DNA of 64,000 nt from Microlunatus soli (GTDB lineage Bacteria; Actinomycetota; Actinomycetes; Propionibacteriales; Propionibacteriaceae), in assembly GCF_900105385.1 (NCBI RefSeq), contig NZ_LT629772.1:3782001-3846000 (forward strand), read 5' to 3'. The translations under genes were made by a program, and so were the position numbers. This document shows, one piece after another, positions 25,421 through 34,111 of the stretch. How positions within the stretch are numbered: position 1 is the first letter of the stretch; each line of letters opens with the position of its first letter. Under the pieces are notes generated by a model. It was given only the letters and a program-made list of their open reading frames with translations. It was not told the origin of the DNA and ran no database searches.

Positions 25421-27643
25421 TCAACCACTGCCGAGTACCGGAACAGGATGCTTTCGGACGAGATTGTGGACGACGGTTTCCAACGCGGTGGGTATTCGGC
25501 AGGCGTCCCAGAGTGTACGGGCGAGCCGGCCGCTGCCGAGGTCGAGGGTGCCGGCCGGGTTGCTGATGATCAAGCGTCCGGTCTGGGTGCGCCAGAGGAA
25601 GGTGCCCGGCTCGGGTTGCCGCACGCCCAGCCGACCGAACGTCCGCGAGCGGTGTTCGCGACGGTTCAGTTGACCGAGTCCGTGCAGCCCGGTCTGGCCG
25701 GGTGGTCCGACCGGTGGCGGCCGATAGGGGATCGAATGGTCGACGTCCATCGGTCCCTGCAGGCTGTTGGAGTACGGGAAGACGCTGGCCGGAGTGCGGG
25801 CGAAGAGCGCCATCCGCATCGCGGCCGGTGTCTCGTAGCTGTCCACGGCAGGGATGCCGTCGGAGTCGATGACCGGACGCAGGTCGATGCGGACGCCCGC
25901 CCGCAACCACTCGCGGACGGTGCTGACCAGTTGCGGGCCGAGCTCCTCCACCCGAGCGACGGGGTGTCCGCCGCGGAGCGCGGCGTAGCTGAGGTGGATG
26001 TTCAGCCGGACCCGGGGCAGCAGCCGCTCCGGGTCCAACGCCCTGATCAGCGCCTCCATTGCTGCGTCGCGGGCAGCTGCCCGACTTTGTTGATCAAACG
26101 GTCCGTCGCCCGGCTGTCCGATGGCATCGTGGTCGTCGGGCGCTTGGTCGCCGAACTGATGATCGTGAGCAGTGTGATCAACAGAACCGTGTCCCGCCGG
26201 AGCGTGATCACCGGGACCGGGATCATGATCGCCCGAATCATCATCAACGGGCCGAACATCGCCGGAAGTATGATCACCGGGAACATGGTCGCCAGCGCCA
26301 TGATCGACAGAACCGTGCTCTACGGGACTGTGCTCCACGGGGCGGTGATCGCCGGAGTCGTGATCATCGGAATCATGACGGGGCGGATTGTCATGGGCAG
26401 GGTCGTGATCATCGCAACCATGATCACCGGCTCCATGATCACCGGCTCCATGATCACCGGCTCTATGATCACCGGCTCTATGATCACCGGTTCCATGATC
26501 GCGGAAGCTCTGAACTCTGGCGCTGTCAGCTGCATTGCCGCTGCCGGCTGGTGACCTCTGGTCGGTGTGGCTCTCGAATCGCTCCTTGTCACCGTCTGGC
26601 TGATCTCGCCGGTCTGTCGCCTTTGGAGCGGCGGTGTCGGGACTGTCGGAGGTCGCTCGCTCCGAGTGGGTCGGGGTTGCACCGTCGTGGTGATCGACAT
26701 GGCTGTCGGACTGCGGCTCGAGATCGGCGTCGATGTCTCGATAATCGGGCGTCCCGGCGCCACGGTCGCTGCCACCGCCGGTACGGCGAGGGTCGGCGGG
26801 CAGCGGTCCGAAACTGTCGACAAGGTCCTGGAACAGATCGGGCTGATCCAGCTCGATCAGCACCCGGGCGCCGAGGAACGGATTCTTCAGCACCTCTGCC
26901 GCGACCGCCCGCCACTCGTCCTTGGACTCTGCGCCCCGATCCGGTACACCGCCGGGCAGGTGGTCGCGATGGGTGATCAACAAATCAGCCAGATGATCAC
27001 ACATCGCGTAGATCGCCTGACCGGCATCGGCATTGACCCGGAACAACACCTCGACCAGACCGTCTTCGGTCTGGCTGCCCAGCCGCACTCCACGCCACCG
27101 AGCGGCTGCTTCTTCCCGCTTCTGAGTCCCCTCCGGATCGGCGGTCTTGATCGCGGCGTCGATCAACTTCTCCAGCCGATACCGGCCGACCACCATGATC
27201 GACACGACGATCTCGGCGTCGACCTGGTCGGCCTGCAGGGGAGTCAACAACCGGGTCCGATAGGCCAGTCGTCGCGCCCGCTCCGCCTCCACCCGATGCT
27301 GTTGGACCAGCTGCCAGGTCCGCGGCAGCCGGTATTGCAGATCGAGGGCGTCGGCGACAAGGCTGGCGGCCTGCCAGGGATTCCTGCGGATCTCCAACCC
27401 CAACTCGGCAAGTGATGCCTCGGCGACCGTCGGAGTCCCTTCACCGGCGATCACCATCGCCCGCTCCGTCGCAGCCTCCAGGAGGGTGTCCTGCGGCATC
27501 AGGCCGTCGCCGGGGTTGATTGCGGCCCAGTCGGCCGCCACCTCCAACAGGACGCAGCCCGCGCCGATACGGACCCGCTCGGCGCGCGAACCACGGGCAA
27601 GAACTGCCCGCCGCTCCAGCCCGACCCCGGTGTCCGTCTCCAT
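25421..27643 (-). CDS. DUF222/HNH-endonuclease-like protein with a His/Asp/Gly-rich repeat linker
   Basis: Large 740-aa protein of the actinobacterial DUF222-HNH family. Residues about 1-310 match the helical DUF222 region (L-E-A-A-T-E-R-A, L-P-R-T-W-Q-L-V, R-L-L-T-P-L-Q-A-D-Q-V-D); about 540-740 contain the C-terminal HNH part with D-V-D-H-S-I-P-Y, G-L-G-Q-L-N-R-R-E-H-R and T-F-G-R-L. Between them, residues about 375-515 form an unusual low-complexity stretch dominated by G-D-H, made of near-perfect 15-bp DNA repeats in its densest part. The HNH residues look mostly intact, so nuclease activity is possible, but family members are poorly characterised. The linker could bind metal or simply be a slippage-expanded spacer. 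Confidence 0.83.
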   Translation of the reverse strand: METDTGVGLERRAVLARGSRAERVRIGAGCVLLEVAADWAAINPGDGLMPQDTLLEAATERAMVIAGEGTPTVAEASLAELGLEIRRNPWQAASLVADALDLQYRLPRTWQLVQQHRVEAERARRLAYRTRLLTPLQADQVDAEIVVSIMVVGRYRLEKLIDAAIKTADPEGTQKREEAAARWRGVRLGSQTEDGLVEVLFRVNADAGQAIYAMCDHLADLLITHRDHLPGGVPDRGAESKDEWRAVAAEVLKNPFLGARVLIELDQPDLFQDLVDSFGPLPADPRRTGGGSDRGAGTPDYRDIDADLEPQSDSHVDHHDGATPTHSERATSDSPDTAAPKATDRRDQPDGDKERFESHTDQRSPAGSGNAADSARVQSFRDHGTGDHRAGDHRAGDHGAGDHGAGDHGCDDHDPAHDNPPRHDSDDHDSGDHRPVEHSPVEHGSVDHGAGDHVPGDHTSGDVRPVDDDSGDHDPGPGDHAPAGHGSVDHTAHDHQFGDQAPDDHDAIGQPGDGPFDQQSRAAARDAAMEALIRALDPERLLPRVRLNIHLSYAALRGGHPVARVEELGPQLVSTVREWLRAGVRIDLRPVIDSDGIPAVDSYETPAAMRMALFARTPASVFPYSNSLQGPMDVDHSIPYRPPPVGPPGQTGLHGLGQLNRREHRSRTFGRLGVRQPEPGTFLWRTQTGRLIISNPAGTLDLGSGRLARTLWDACRIPTALETVVHNLVRKHPVPVLGSG
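26419..26508 (-). repeat. 15-bp tandem repeat encoding G-D-H-G-A units
   Basis: Five and a half consecutive copies of a 15-bp unit (plus-strand form CATGATCACCGGCTC) start at 26419, with one or two substitutions in the later copies and decay into related sequence on both sides. Because the unit is a multiple of three, copy-number change keeps the DUF222/HNH gene in frame. The plus strand shows a mirror ORF (M-I-T-G-S repeats) that is a shadow, not a gene. Confidence 0.85.
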
Positions 27644-27906
27644 ACAAGAACTCTACGGACGGCCTCTGACAAAACGCGTCGCCATCGAGAATCAGGTCTG
27701 GGTCGGATCTGCCCCACTGACACTGGTGGCACGCAGAACTCGAACCGCGTGTATGTGTCCGTAGGTCGCCCCTTTGCGGGCTTCGGAGCCGGGCGAGGCA
27801 TACGGTAATCCTCGTCAAACGCGGCGGGACAGAGTTCGCCCCGGCCCGCTGCTGGAACGGCTATCGGGCAAGGGAAACGTCGGCCTGGCCTTGCCTCAGG
27901 AGTTCG

Positions 27907-28812
27907 TCATAGTGGTGTCGCGAGCACTTCGCGGATGGCGTGCCGTGCGTTGTTCGCGTACGCCGGATTGGTGTCCTTGGAGTGTTGCAACACGATCAAA
28001 GCCTGGGACAGCACGCGTCCGCGTCCGCGGATCCACGACGCGTCGTCCACGTCCAGGGCAGCACGGAAGTTGCCGCGGAGGTTCGCAGGTAGGAGGTACC
28101 ACGCGGGAAACAGGTCGCAGGCCGGGTCGCCGAGGCCGGACGTTTCGAAGTCGAGCACTGCGGTTAGTCGGCCTTCTGGCGACACGAGCATGTTGCTTGG
28201 CATTAGGTCCGAGTGCACCCACACCTCGTGCCCGTCGTACGGCGCGGCGAGCGACTCCTCCCAGGAGGCCAGCGCCGCGCGAGTGTCGATCAGTCCGTCC
28301 AGGCCACCGATCGCTTCGCGTGTCGCAGAGTCCATCGAGTCCATCGGGGCGCGTGTGCGTCGCTCGCCTGGATAGGTCGGCGGCCGGTCCGGCAGGTCGA
28401 TCCGGCGGAACGCTTGGACGAATGTTGCGAGGTCCGTGGCCAGCCCGTGCGGATCGACCAGGGCGTCGAGGGCGGGGTGCGTGCCGGTCAGCCAGCGGTG
28501 CACCGACCACTCGCCCGGGAATGCGTCGGTGGCTGAGCCGATCGCCTCCACAGCAGGGATGGCTACGGGCAGGAACGGCGCGAGTGTGGCGAGCTTCTCC
28601 TGCTCCCGGTGGACGACATCAGCTCCCGGGGACCACAGCGACAGTCGCACGGAGAGAGCAGGACCGAGTCGGTAGATCGCGTTGCATTTTCCACCGGAGG
28701 TGACCGGTTCCAGCGGTAATGCGGCCCACTGCGGGAACTGAGAATCCACCAGCTCTCGAACGAGCGGGGTGTCAATGGCGGCCTGGTCAGCGAGGGGGCT
28801 CACGGGGCCCAT
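27907..28812 (-). CDS. Aminoglycoside phosphotransferase-like kinase, second of three
   Basis: APH-fold protein of about 301 aa. Motifs: catalytic V-H-S-D-L-M-P-S-N-M-L-V, metal-binding L-D-F-E-T-S-G-L-G-D-P and the N-lobe V-T-S-G-G-K-C-N-A-I-Y-R-L, where most relatives have G-G-W. It resembles the bacterial macrolide/streptomycin-kinase-like group often found near other kinases; the substrate is unknown. Start is uncertain: ATG at 28812 is preferred over an upstream TTG, and a GTG lies nine bases downstream. The gene is divergent from the third kinase with about 100 bp between. It shows more CGC and GTC codons than the window average. Confidence 0.78.
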   Translation of the reverse strand: MGPVSPLADQAAIDTPLVRELVDSQFPQWAALPLEPVTSGGKCNAIYRLGPALSVRLSLWSPGADVVHREQEKLATLAPFLPVAIPAVEAIGSATDAFPGEWSVHRWLTGTHPALDALVDPHGLATDLATFVQAFRRIDLPDRPPTYPGERRTRAPMDSMDSATREAIGGLDGLIDTRAALASWEESLAAPYDGHEVWVHSDLMPSNMLVSPEGRLTAVLDFETSGLGDPACDLFPAWYLLPANLRGNFRAALDVDDASWIRGRGRVLSQALIVLQHSKDTNPAYANNARHAIREVLATPL

Positions 28813-28916
28813 TCGAGCGATTGGACCATCGACCGTCAACTGGTTTCGATCGATCCGCGCCAGGAGTTCCGCTCGGGCAAAACCAATAGTTCAGCTCCGA
28901 TCACGCCAGTACGTTG

Positions 28917-29948
28917 ATGTTCTTGCCAGTCGTTCTGAGGAGCACCGCGATCACCGGATCAACATCACTCGTCGAACCGGCTACCGACCCAGTGTTGCTG
29001 AGGACGCTGACCGACGCCGATCTGCCAGCCACCGGGCGCTTCTTGCTCAAGGCCGGCTGGGTCAGCCGGGTGTGGGTCGGCGACGACTATGTCGTACGAC
29101 TGAACACCGACGGACGGTTCCGCGATGCGTACCGCCACGAGGCAACCGTCATCAACTTGCTGGCGGGCAGTGGGGTCCCACACGCCAGACTCCTTGCCCA
29201 CGGCGAGGGGCCGGACGGCCCGTGGTACATCTCTGAACGTCTGCCCGGCCGAACGCTGCACGAAGCATGGCCCACGGCGGACTCGGCTACCCGACAAGCA
29301 ATGATCGAAAGCCTGGGCTCAGCGTTGCGCGCCCTGCACCAGGTTCGGGTCCCGGCCGATCTGCTGCCGCCCTGGCTGGCCGCCGCCCTCGACGGCACGA
29401 AGCCCTGGGCCGCGTTCCACCCACCCGTGGTAGGTGCGACGCTTCGGCAGGTCGAGGCTGCCCGTCGCGCGTCTGATCACGACGCGCGTCTGCTCGACGA
29501 TGTTGCCGATTGGGTCCAGGAGCGGCAGCCGTTGTTCGCCACCGACGAGCAGGTCCTCGTCCATGGTGATTTGCACGGAGCCAACCTGATGGTCGATCAA
29601 GGACGGGTCACCGGTCTGATCGACTTCGCCGAGGCGTTGGCTCAGCCGGCCGATGTCGAGCTGGATCTCATTCTGCGCTGGTGCGCGAAGGCGCGAGAGA
29701 TCCCACCGACTCCCGACGAACCAGGGCTCGATGAGTCCACCCTCACCGAGGTTCCCCGATGGCTGCACGGGGCGTATCCGGAGTTGTTTGAGCGCGAGCA
29801 TCTGCGTGAACGGTTGAACTTCTACGACATGTTCGGAGAGCTCACGCTCTACGCGCAGCATCCCTATGCTGACGATCGCAAAGCGGCCCACGACCGCATC
29901 GTCCGCTTGCTGTCCGGTCATAACTACCTCGACGGGCTCGTCTGGTAG
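28917..29948 (+). CDS. Aminoglycoside phosphotransferase-like kinase, third of three
   Basis: APH-fold protein of up to 343 aa with the catalytic loop V-H-G-D-L-H-G-A-N-L-M-V and the metal motif L-I-D-F-A-E-A. The N-lobe is short (L-L-K-A-G-W-V-S-R-V-W). The ATG follows a TTG directly and has no clear Shine-Dalgarno sequence; conserved sequence begins only about 25 codons in, so a shorter protein starting near 28993 is possible. The sequence is clearly different from the other two kinases, so this is a cluster of related folds and not recent duplicates. Substrate unknown. Confidence 0.75.
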   Translation: MFLPVVLRSTAITGSTSLVEPATDPVLLRTLTDADLPATGRFLLKAGWVSRVWVGDDYVVRLNTDGRFRDAYRHEATVINLLAGSGVPHARLLAHGEGPDGPWYISERLPGRTLHEAWPTADSATRQAMIESLGSALRALHQVRVPADLLPPWLAAALDGTKPWAAFHPPVVGATLRQVEAARRASDHDARLLDDVADWVQERQPLFATDEQVLVHGDLHGANLMVDQGRVTGLIDFAEALAQPADVELDLILRWCAKAREIPPTPDEPGLDESTLTEVPRWLHGAYPELFEREHLRERLNFYDMFGELTLYAQHPYADDRKAAHDRIVRLLSGHNYLDGLVW

Positions 29949-30036
29949 ATCCTCGTCTGCCCGTCGACAGGCACGGTGAGCAACCCGAAACCCGGCACGG
30001 CAGCACCCATCCGCAGCGCCAGGGTGCAGGCCGACT

Positions 30037-30062
30037 GCCCGGTCGAGGATCCTTGACCGGGC
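30037..30062. terminator. 26-bp near-perfect palindrome after the kinase gene
   Basis: GCCCGGTCGAGG and CCTTGACCGGGC flank a two-base centre; all positions pair apart from one G-T. It lies 89 bp after the kinase stop and 59 bp before the LD-carboxypeptidase start. The strong stem suggests a terminator without T tract or a dyad binding site. Confidence 0.45.
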
Positions 30063-30120
30063 CCGACGGACCTCCGCGCGCCGCTATGTTCATGGGCGGC
30101 GTTCGGACACTATGGAGCCC

Positions 30121-31038
30121 ATGTCTGTCCCTCGGCTGCAAGCTGGCGATCGTGTTCGACTCCTGTCTCCTGCCAGTACACCGGATGAGGATCTGGTCGC
30201 CCGCGGCGTCGCCCTTCTTCGACAGTGGGGACTCCAGGTCGAAATTGGTCAACACGCCTTCGACCGCGCCGGCTACCTGGCAGGCAACGACCCGGACCGG
30301 CTCGCGGATCTGAACGACGCACTTCGCGACCCCAACATCCGGGCCATCTTCGCCACCCGCGGAGGCAAAGGTGCCTACCGGATCGCCGCCAAGCTCGACT
30401 TCGAGGCGGCACGAAGAGACCCCAAACCCCTGGTCGGATTCAGCGACATCACCTACCTACACCTCGCCCTGCACTGCGCAGGAGCCCCGGTCGGCTTCCA
30501 CGGGCCCGCCGCCAGTTGGAGCGACGACTACTACGACACCGAATGCGCTGAAGCCCTCCACCGAGCGCTCACGGTCGATGAACCAATCGTGGTCCGCAGC
30601 AATCCCACCGACTACACCGCAACACTCACCGCCGGCAACCCCGCCACCGGGGTCCTCGTCGGCGGAAACCTGGACAGCCTTGCTCACTCAGTCGGCTGGG
30701 CGCTCCCCGACCTGAACGGGGCAATTCTTCTCATCGAAGGCAACAGCGGCACCGGACTCGGCCAAGTCGACCGCTGCCTCGCCCAACTCACCAACTCCGG
30801 CCAACTCGACAACATCGCCGGGGTCGCGGTCGGCACATTCGGTGAGTTCGAAACCGCCACCGCCGGCGGGCAGACACTCGCCGGTGTCCTGGCCGACTGG
30901 TTCGCCAAACTCGCCGTACCTGTCCTCGGTGGACTTCCGATCGGACACGGCCGAAACCCCGTGACCGTCCCGCTGGGGACCACGACAACGATCGACCCAA
31001 GATCAGCCACCATGACCGTAACCCCAGGCGTGCATTGA
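30121..31038 (+). CDS. LD-carboxypeptidase (peptidase S66, LdcA/MccF family)
   Basis: Serine peptidase of about 305 aa that in this family removes the terminal D-alanine from murein tetrapeptides during cell-wall recycling, or in the MccF branch cleaves nucleotidyl peptide antibiotics such as microcin C. The catalytic triad is visible: Ser108 in G-F-S-D-I-T, Glu206 in L-I-E-G-N-S-G and His276 in P-I-G-H-G. No signal peptide, so cytoplasmic. The ATG at 30121 is preferred over one at 30112 because GGAG lies just upstream. Codon choice differs from neighbours (more CTC, CAA and A-ending codons), a pattern shared with the next two genes, hinting at acquisition. The split between cell-wall and immunity function cannot be made from sequence alone. 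Confidence 0.88.
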   Translation: MSVPRLQAGDRVRLLSPASTPDEDLVARGVALLRQWGLQVEIGQHAFDRAGYLAGNDPDRLADLNDALRDPNIRAIFATRGGKGAYRIAAKLDFEAARRDPKPLVGFSDITYLHLALHCAGAPVGFHGPAASWSDDYYDTECAEALHRALTVDEPIVVRSNPTDYTATLTAGNPATGVLVGGNLDSLAHSVGWALPDLNGAILLIEGNSGTGLGQVDRCLAQLTNSGQLDNIAGVAVGTFGEFETATAGGQTLAGVLADWFAKLAVPVLGGLPIGHGRNPVTVPLGTTTTIDPRSATMTVTPGVH

Positions 31039-31267
31039 CCGGCATTGGCGGACACCGCCGATTCCCGCCCGATAGCAGGTCGCGCCGGACACCGGGCAGC
31101 CTCCCCAGGCAGTGAACCGGGCGCAGTCCGGCGTGTCCGCAGAGGATCCCTCACCGAGCAGGCTTCACGGCCAGAGCTTGGTGACCGGAGGGCGCGCCAA
31201 GTGCCTCATCGGCAGTTCGCGAGCCGATCGGAGTCCTAGTACTGCAGAACTGTGTACGGGCTACCGA

Positions 31268-31283
31268 TAGGGTCTGCGGCGTG
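31268..31283 (+). promoter_or_regulatory. -10 element and leaderless start of epimerase gene
   Basis: TAGGGT (31268-31273) ends seven bases before the GTG start at 31281. The same TAGGGT hexamer is used in the same way before the NuoB-like gene at 38.8 kb. No clear -35 is visible. Confidence 0.5.
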
Positions 31284-32288
31284 AAGATTCTGGTGACCGG
31301 TGGTGCTGGCTACATCGGATCAACGACCGTCCGAGCTCTAGAAGCGGCGGGACATGTGCCCGTGATCCTGGACTCGCTCCTGACCGGACCTCGGGCATTC
31401 GTCGGCAACCGCGCCTTCTACCACGGTGACATCGCCGACTGTGATCTCCTCCGCCGGGTCTTCAACGACCATCCAGACATCCAGGCCACGATCCACATGG
31501 CCGCCAGAATCGTCGTTCCAGAGTCGGTCGCCGAACCTTCGGCGTACTACCGCGACAACGTGGCCAAGTCATTGACCCTGTTCGACCAACTCGTCGAACT
31601 CGGCAAACCCAACGTGTTGTTCTCATCCTCAGCCAGCCTCTACGCCCCACCAGCAGACGGATTCGAGGTCAGCGAGGCCGACCCGGTCGCTCCGACGTCG
31701 CCCTATGCGCGAACCAAGCTGATGATGGAGCAGATCCTGCAGGACATGACAGCCGCAACGCCGCTGCGGGCCATCATCCTGCGATATTTCAACCCGATCG
31801 GGTCCGACCCCGACCTGACAACCGGGATCTATGCCCGCGAACCCAGCCACGTCCTCGGCCAGTTGGTGCTGGCAGCCCGCGGCCAGATCCCGGCCTTCAC
31901 CATCACCGGCACCGACCTGCCGACGGTCGATGGAACCGGAATCCGGGACTACATCCACGTCTGGGATCTCGCCCAAGCCCACGTCGCAGCCGTCGAACAG
32001 TTTGACGCCGTCCTCGACCAAGCCGGCAAGCCGAGCACCATCATCAATCTCGGACGCGGTGAGGGAATCACCGTGCGCGAGTTGATCGCAGCGTTCGAGT
32101 CCGTCTACGGGGTGCCTGTGCCGACCCTTGAATCGGCACCGCGCCCGGGCGACGCCATCGGTGCCTACGCCAACGTCGATCGCGCCAGGAAGCTTCTCGG
32201 ATGGCAGAGCCAACTTTCCATCGCCGATGGCATCTCCTCGGCACTGCGATGGGCAGACAAGCGCCGGACGATCCTCGGCTACGAGTGA
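31281..32288 (+). CDS. galE: NAD-dependent sugar-nucleotide epimerase, UDP-glucose 4-epimerase type
   Basis: Extended SDR of 335 aa, cytoplasmic, expected to interconvert UDP-glucose and UDP-galactose. The NAD motif T-G-G-A-G-Y-I-G-S-T is at residues 6-15, the serine of the triad is in F-S-S-S-A-S-L-Y, and the Tyr/Lys pair is S-P-Y-A-R-T-K; R-Y-F-N-P-I-G-S-D and G-T-G-I-R-D-Y-I-H-V are GalE hallmarks. It heads a two-gene unit with an RmlD-like reductase, so it may serve a dedicated surface-sugar pathway instead of central galactose metabolism. Codon use matches the LD-carboxypeptidase upstream. Confidence 0.87.
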   Translation: MKILVTGGAGYIGSTTVRALEAAGHVPVILDSLLTGPRAFVGNRAFYHGDIADCDLLRRVFNDHPDIQATIHMAARIVVPESVAEPSAYYRDNVAKSLTLFDQLVELGKPNVLFSSSASLYAPPADGFEVSEADPVAPTSPYARTKLMMEQILQDMTAATPLRAIILRYFNPIGSDPDLTTGIYAREPSHVLGQLVLAARGQIPAFTITGTDLPTVDGTGIRDYIHVWDLAQAHVAAVEQFDAVLDQAGKPSTIINLGRGEGITVRELIAAFESVYGVPVPTLESAPRPGDAIGAYANVDRARKLLGWQSQLSIADGISSALRWADKRRTILGYE

Positions 32289-32302
32289 CGACACCAAGGC
32301 CG

Positions 32303-33133
32303 ATGAGGGTCCTCATCGTCGGCGGCAGCGGCCACCTCGGCAGGCAGCTCGTGCGCTGCGCCACAAAGGATGGCCACCAGGTTGCCGCCACCTACCGAAC
32401 CCGACCACACCAGATATCTGGCGCCGAGAAACACCAGCTCGATCTTCGTGATCAGCAACAAACGGAACGTCTGATCGAGCGAATCGATCCGCAACTGATC
32501 ATCAACACCGCGTTCCAGCAGGGCGACTGGATCAGCACCGCCGTGGCACCAGCGAACCTCGCACAAGCACTCCGCGATCGATCGGTCCGACTCGTGCACG
32601 TATCAAGCGATGCGGTCTTCTCCGGCGACGCCATCCACTACCGCGAGACCGCAACACCAGACCCGGTCACCCCCTACGGAGCAGCCAAAGCAGCAGCCGA
32701 GACCGCGACCACAGCGGTCCACCCGTCAGCCGTGATCGCCCGAACTTCGTTGATCATCGGGCACGGATCATCCTCACACGAGCGATTTGTCCACGCACTC
32801 GCCACCGGACAACAGCCAGGAACCCTGTTCAGCGATGACATCCGCTGCCCGGTGCACGTAGACGACCTTGCTGCCGCTCTGCTCGAGCTTGGAGTCGGTA
32901 ACCGATCCGGGATCCACCACCTCGCTGGAGCTGACGCCATCAGCCGATACGAGCTCGGACTCCTGATCGCGCAACGCGACGACCCCGCCACCAGTGGGCT
33001 CCGCCACGGCTCGCGAACCGACGCCAATATCCGCGGCCCGGTCGACGTCCGCCTGGACTCAACAGAAACCCAGCAAGGGCTGCGGACGCAGCTACGAGGC
33101 GCCCGAGAATTTCTCAAACCAGCACCGGGCTGA
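32303..33133 (+). CDS. RmlD-like NAD(P)-dependent sugar-nucleotide reductase
   Basis: Extended SDR of about 276 aa resembling dTDP-4-dehydrorhamnose reductases: V-G-G-S-G-H-L-G-R-Q-L at the start, V-S-S-D-A-V-F-S-G and the catalytic Y-G-A-A-K. The RmlD activity of this genome is already provided by the rmlCD fusion, so a different sugar nucleotide is likely, possibly linked to the preceding epimerase. Start: ATG at 32303 has AAGG upstream; a GTG at 32285 overlapping the epimerase stop (GTGA) is an equally reasonable coupled start, adding six residues. Confidence 0.8.
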   Translation: MRVLIVGGSGHLGRQLVRCATKDGHQVAATYRTRPHQISGAEKHQLDLRDQQQTERLIERIDPQLIINTAFQQGDWISTAVAPANLAQALRDRSVRLVHVSSDAVFSGDAIHYRETATPDPVTPYGAAKAAAETATTAVHPSAVIARTSLIIGHGSSSHERFVHALATGQQPGTLFSDDIRCPVHVDDLAAALLELGVGNRSGIHHLAGADAISRYELGLLIAQRDDPATSGLRHGSRTDANIRGPVDVRLDSTETQQGLRTQLRGAREFLKPAPG

Positions 33134-33366
33134 CACCAAACTCGGCGACCGTATGACGTTCCTCCACCGGCACAGTCATGGGCCCTCCGCCGGACTTCGA
33201 TCAAGATCAACAAATGCCCGCAGCCGGATCCCAACTGGGCTGCTCAGGAGCCGGCGAAGTAGTTCGGACTGCCCGGCATCTGGCGCTTGACCACGGCGAC
33301 CGGGCCGAGCTTTCTGCCCGCCCCCACTCCTGGATGACCTGGCCGGGTTCGTGACAATGTTGCAGC

Positions 33367-34059
33367 ATGCCCGCCAATCTCGCCTATCACGGCTCCGCCG
33401 GGGACTACTTCGCCGATCACGCCGAGAACGGCACCTGGAATTCGCTCATCGACAGACCCGCGATCGCGGCGCTGGCCGGCGACGTCGACGGGCTGCGGAT
33501 CCTCGACGCGGGCTGCGGGGCTGGACATCATGCCGTCGGGCTGGTGGAGCGTGGGGCGTCGGTGTTGGGACTGGAGGGCAGCGCAGTCCTGGTCGAGCAT
33601 GCTCGGGCCCGGCTCGGTGATCGTGCAGAGATCCGGCAGCACGACCTGAACGAGCCGCTCAGTCCGGCCGACGCGTCGTTCGACGGTGTGCTGTGTGCTC
33701 TGGTGCTGCACCACCTGGCGGATCGGCCGGCCTTCCTGCGTGAGGTGTTCCGGGTGCTCCGCCCGGGCGGCTGGTTCATCCTGTCCACCACGCATCCCAC
33801 CAGTGACTGGCGCCATTTCGAGGACTCGTACTTCTCCTCGGAGTGGGTGCAGCTGATGATGCGCGACGGTGTGCACGCGATCCGCTATCAACGGATGTCG
33901 ATCGAGACCATCGTCACCGAACTGCTCACCGCCGGCTTCGTGCTGGAACAACTGGTCGAGCCGCGTCCGGTCGAGGCGTTGCGGGACCTCGATCCGGACA
34001 GCTACCACAACCTCACGCGAAGCCCGTCCCTGCTCGCGCTGCGGTTACGTCGCCCCTGA
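33367..34059 (+). CDS. Class I SAM-dependent methyltransferase
   Basis: Methyltransferase of 230 aa with SAM motif I as L-D-A-G-C-G-A-G-H-H (residues about 47-56), acidic motif II (L-G-L-E-G-S) and the post-motifs L-V-L-H-H-L-A-D and L-R-P-G-G-W. The UbiE/Methyltransf_11-like core indicates a small-molecule substrate; nothing identifies it. GACAAT at 33353-33358 lies eight bases before the ATG, again pointing to leaderless initiation. No ribosome-binding site is visible. A stand-alone gene between the sugar-nucleotide genes and an acetyltransferase. Confidence 0.87.
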   Translation: MPANLAYHGSAGDYFADHAENGTWNSLIDRPAIAALAGDVDGLRILDAGCGAGHHAVGLVERGASVLGLEGSAVLVEHARARLGDRAEIRQHDLNEPLSPADASFDGVLCALVLHHLADRPAFLREVFRVLRPGGWFILSTTHPTSDWRHFEDSYFSSEWVQLMMRDGVHAIRYQRMSIETIVTELLTAGFVLEQLVEPRPVEALRDLDPDSYHNLTRSPSLLALRLRRP

Positions 34060-34111
34060 CCGGCAATATTCGTTGTCATCCCTCGGATCCTGGCGGCTAT
34101 CGTCGGTGATC

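Noticed and set aside
26419-26508. CRISPR array
   Set aside because: Units of 15 bp are directly adjacent without unique spacers and lie within a coding sequence.
26167-26550. Plus-strand repeat protein with M-I-T-G-S units
   Set aside because: Mirror image of the G-D-H linker of the DUF222/HNH gene; the true gene has conserved domains on both sides of the repeat.
27724-27750. tRNA-like 3' end on the minus strand (GGTTCGAGTT followed by a CCACCA-like end)
   Set aside because: The T stem does not pair, and no matching acceptor arm or anticodon arm is found about 70 nt upstream.
24433-29948. Annotation of the APH-fold genes as aminoglycoside resistance
   Set aside because: Only the general kinase fold is visible; substrate specificity cannot be read from these sequences.
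29961-29990. Possible fourth copy of the CTGAGCYTGTCGAAG element
   Set aside because: Only TCGACAGGC and short flanks match; too degenerate to call.
33244-33366. Remnant of a gene on the minus strand ahead of the methyltransferase
   Set aside because: The short tail has some protein-like character but continues only antisense to the methyltransferase, with no start or domain.
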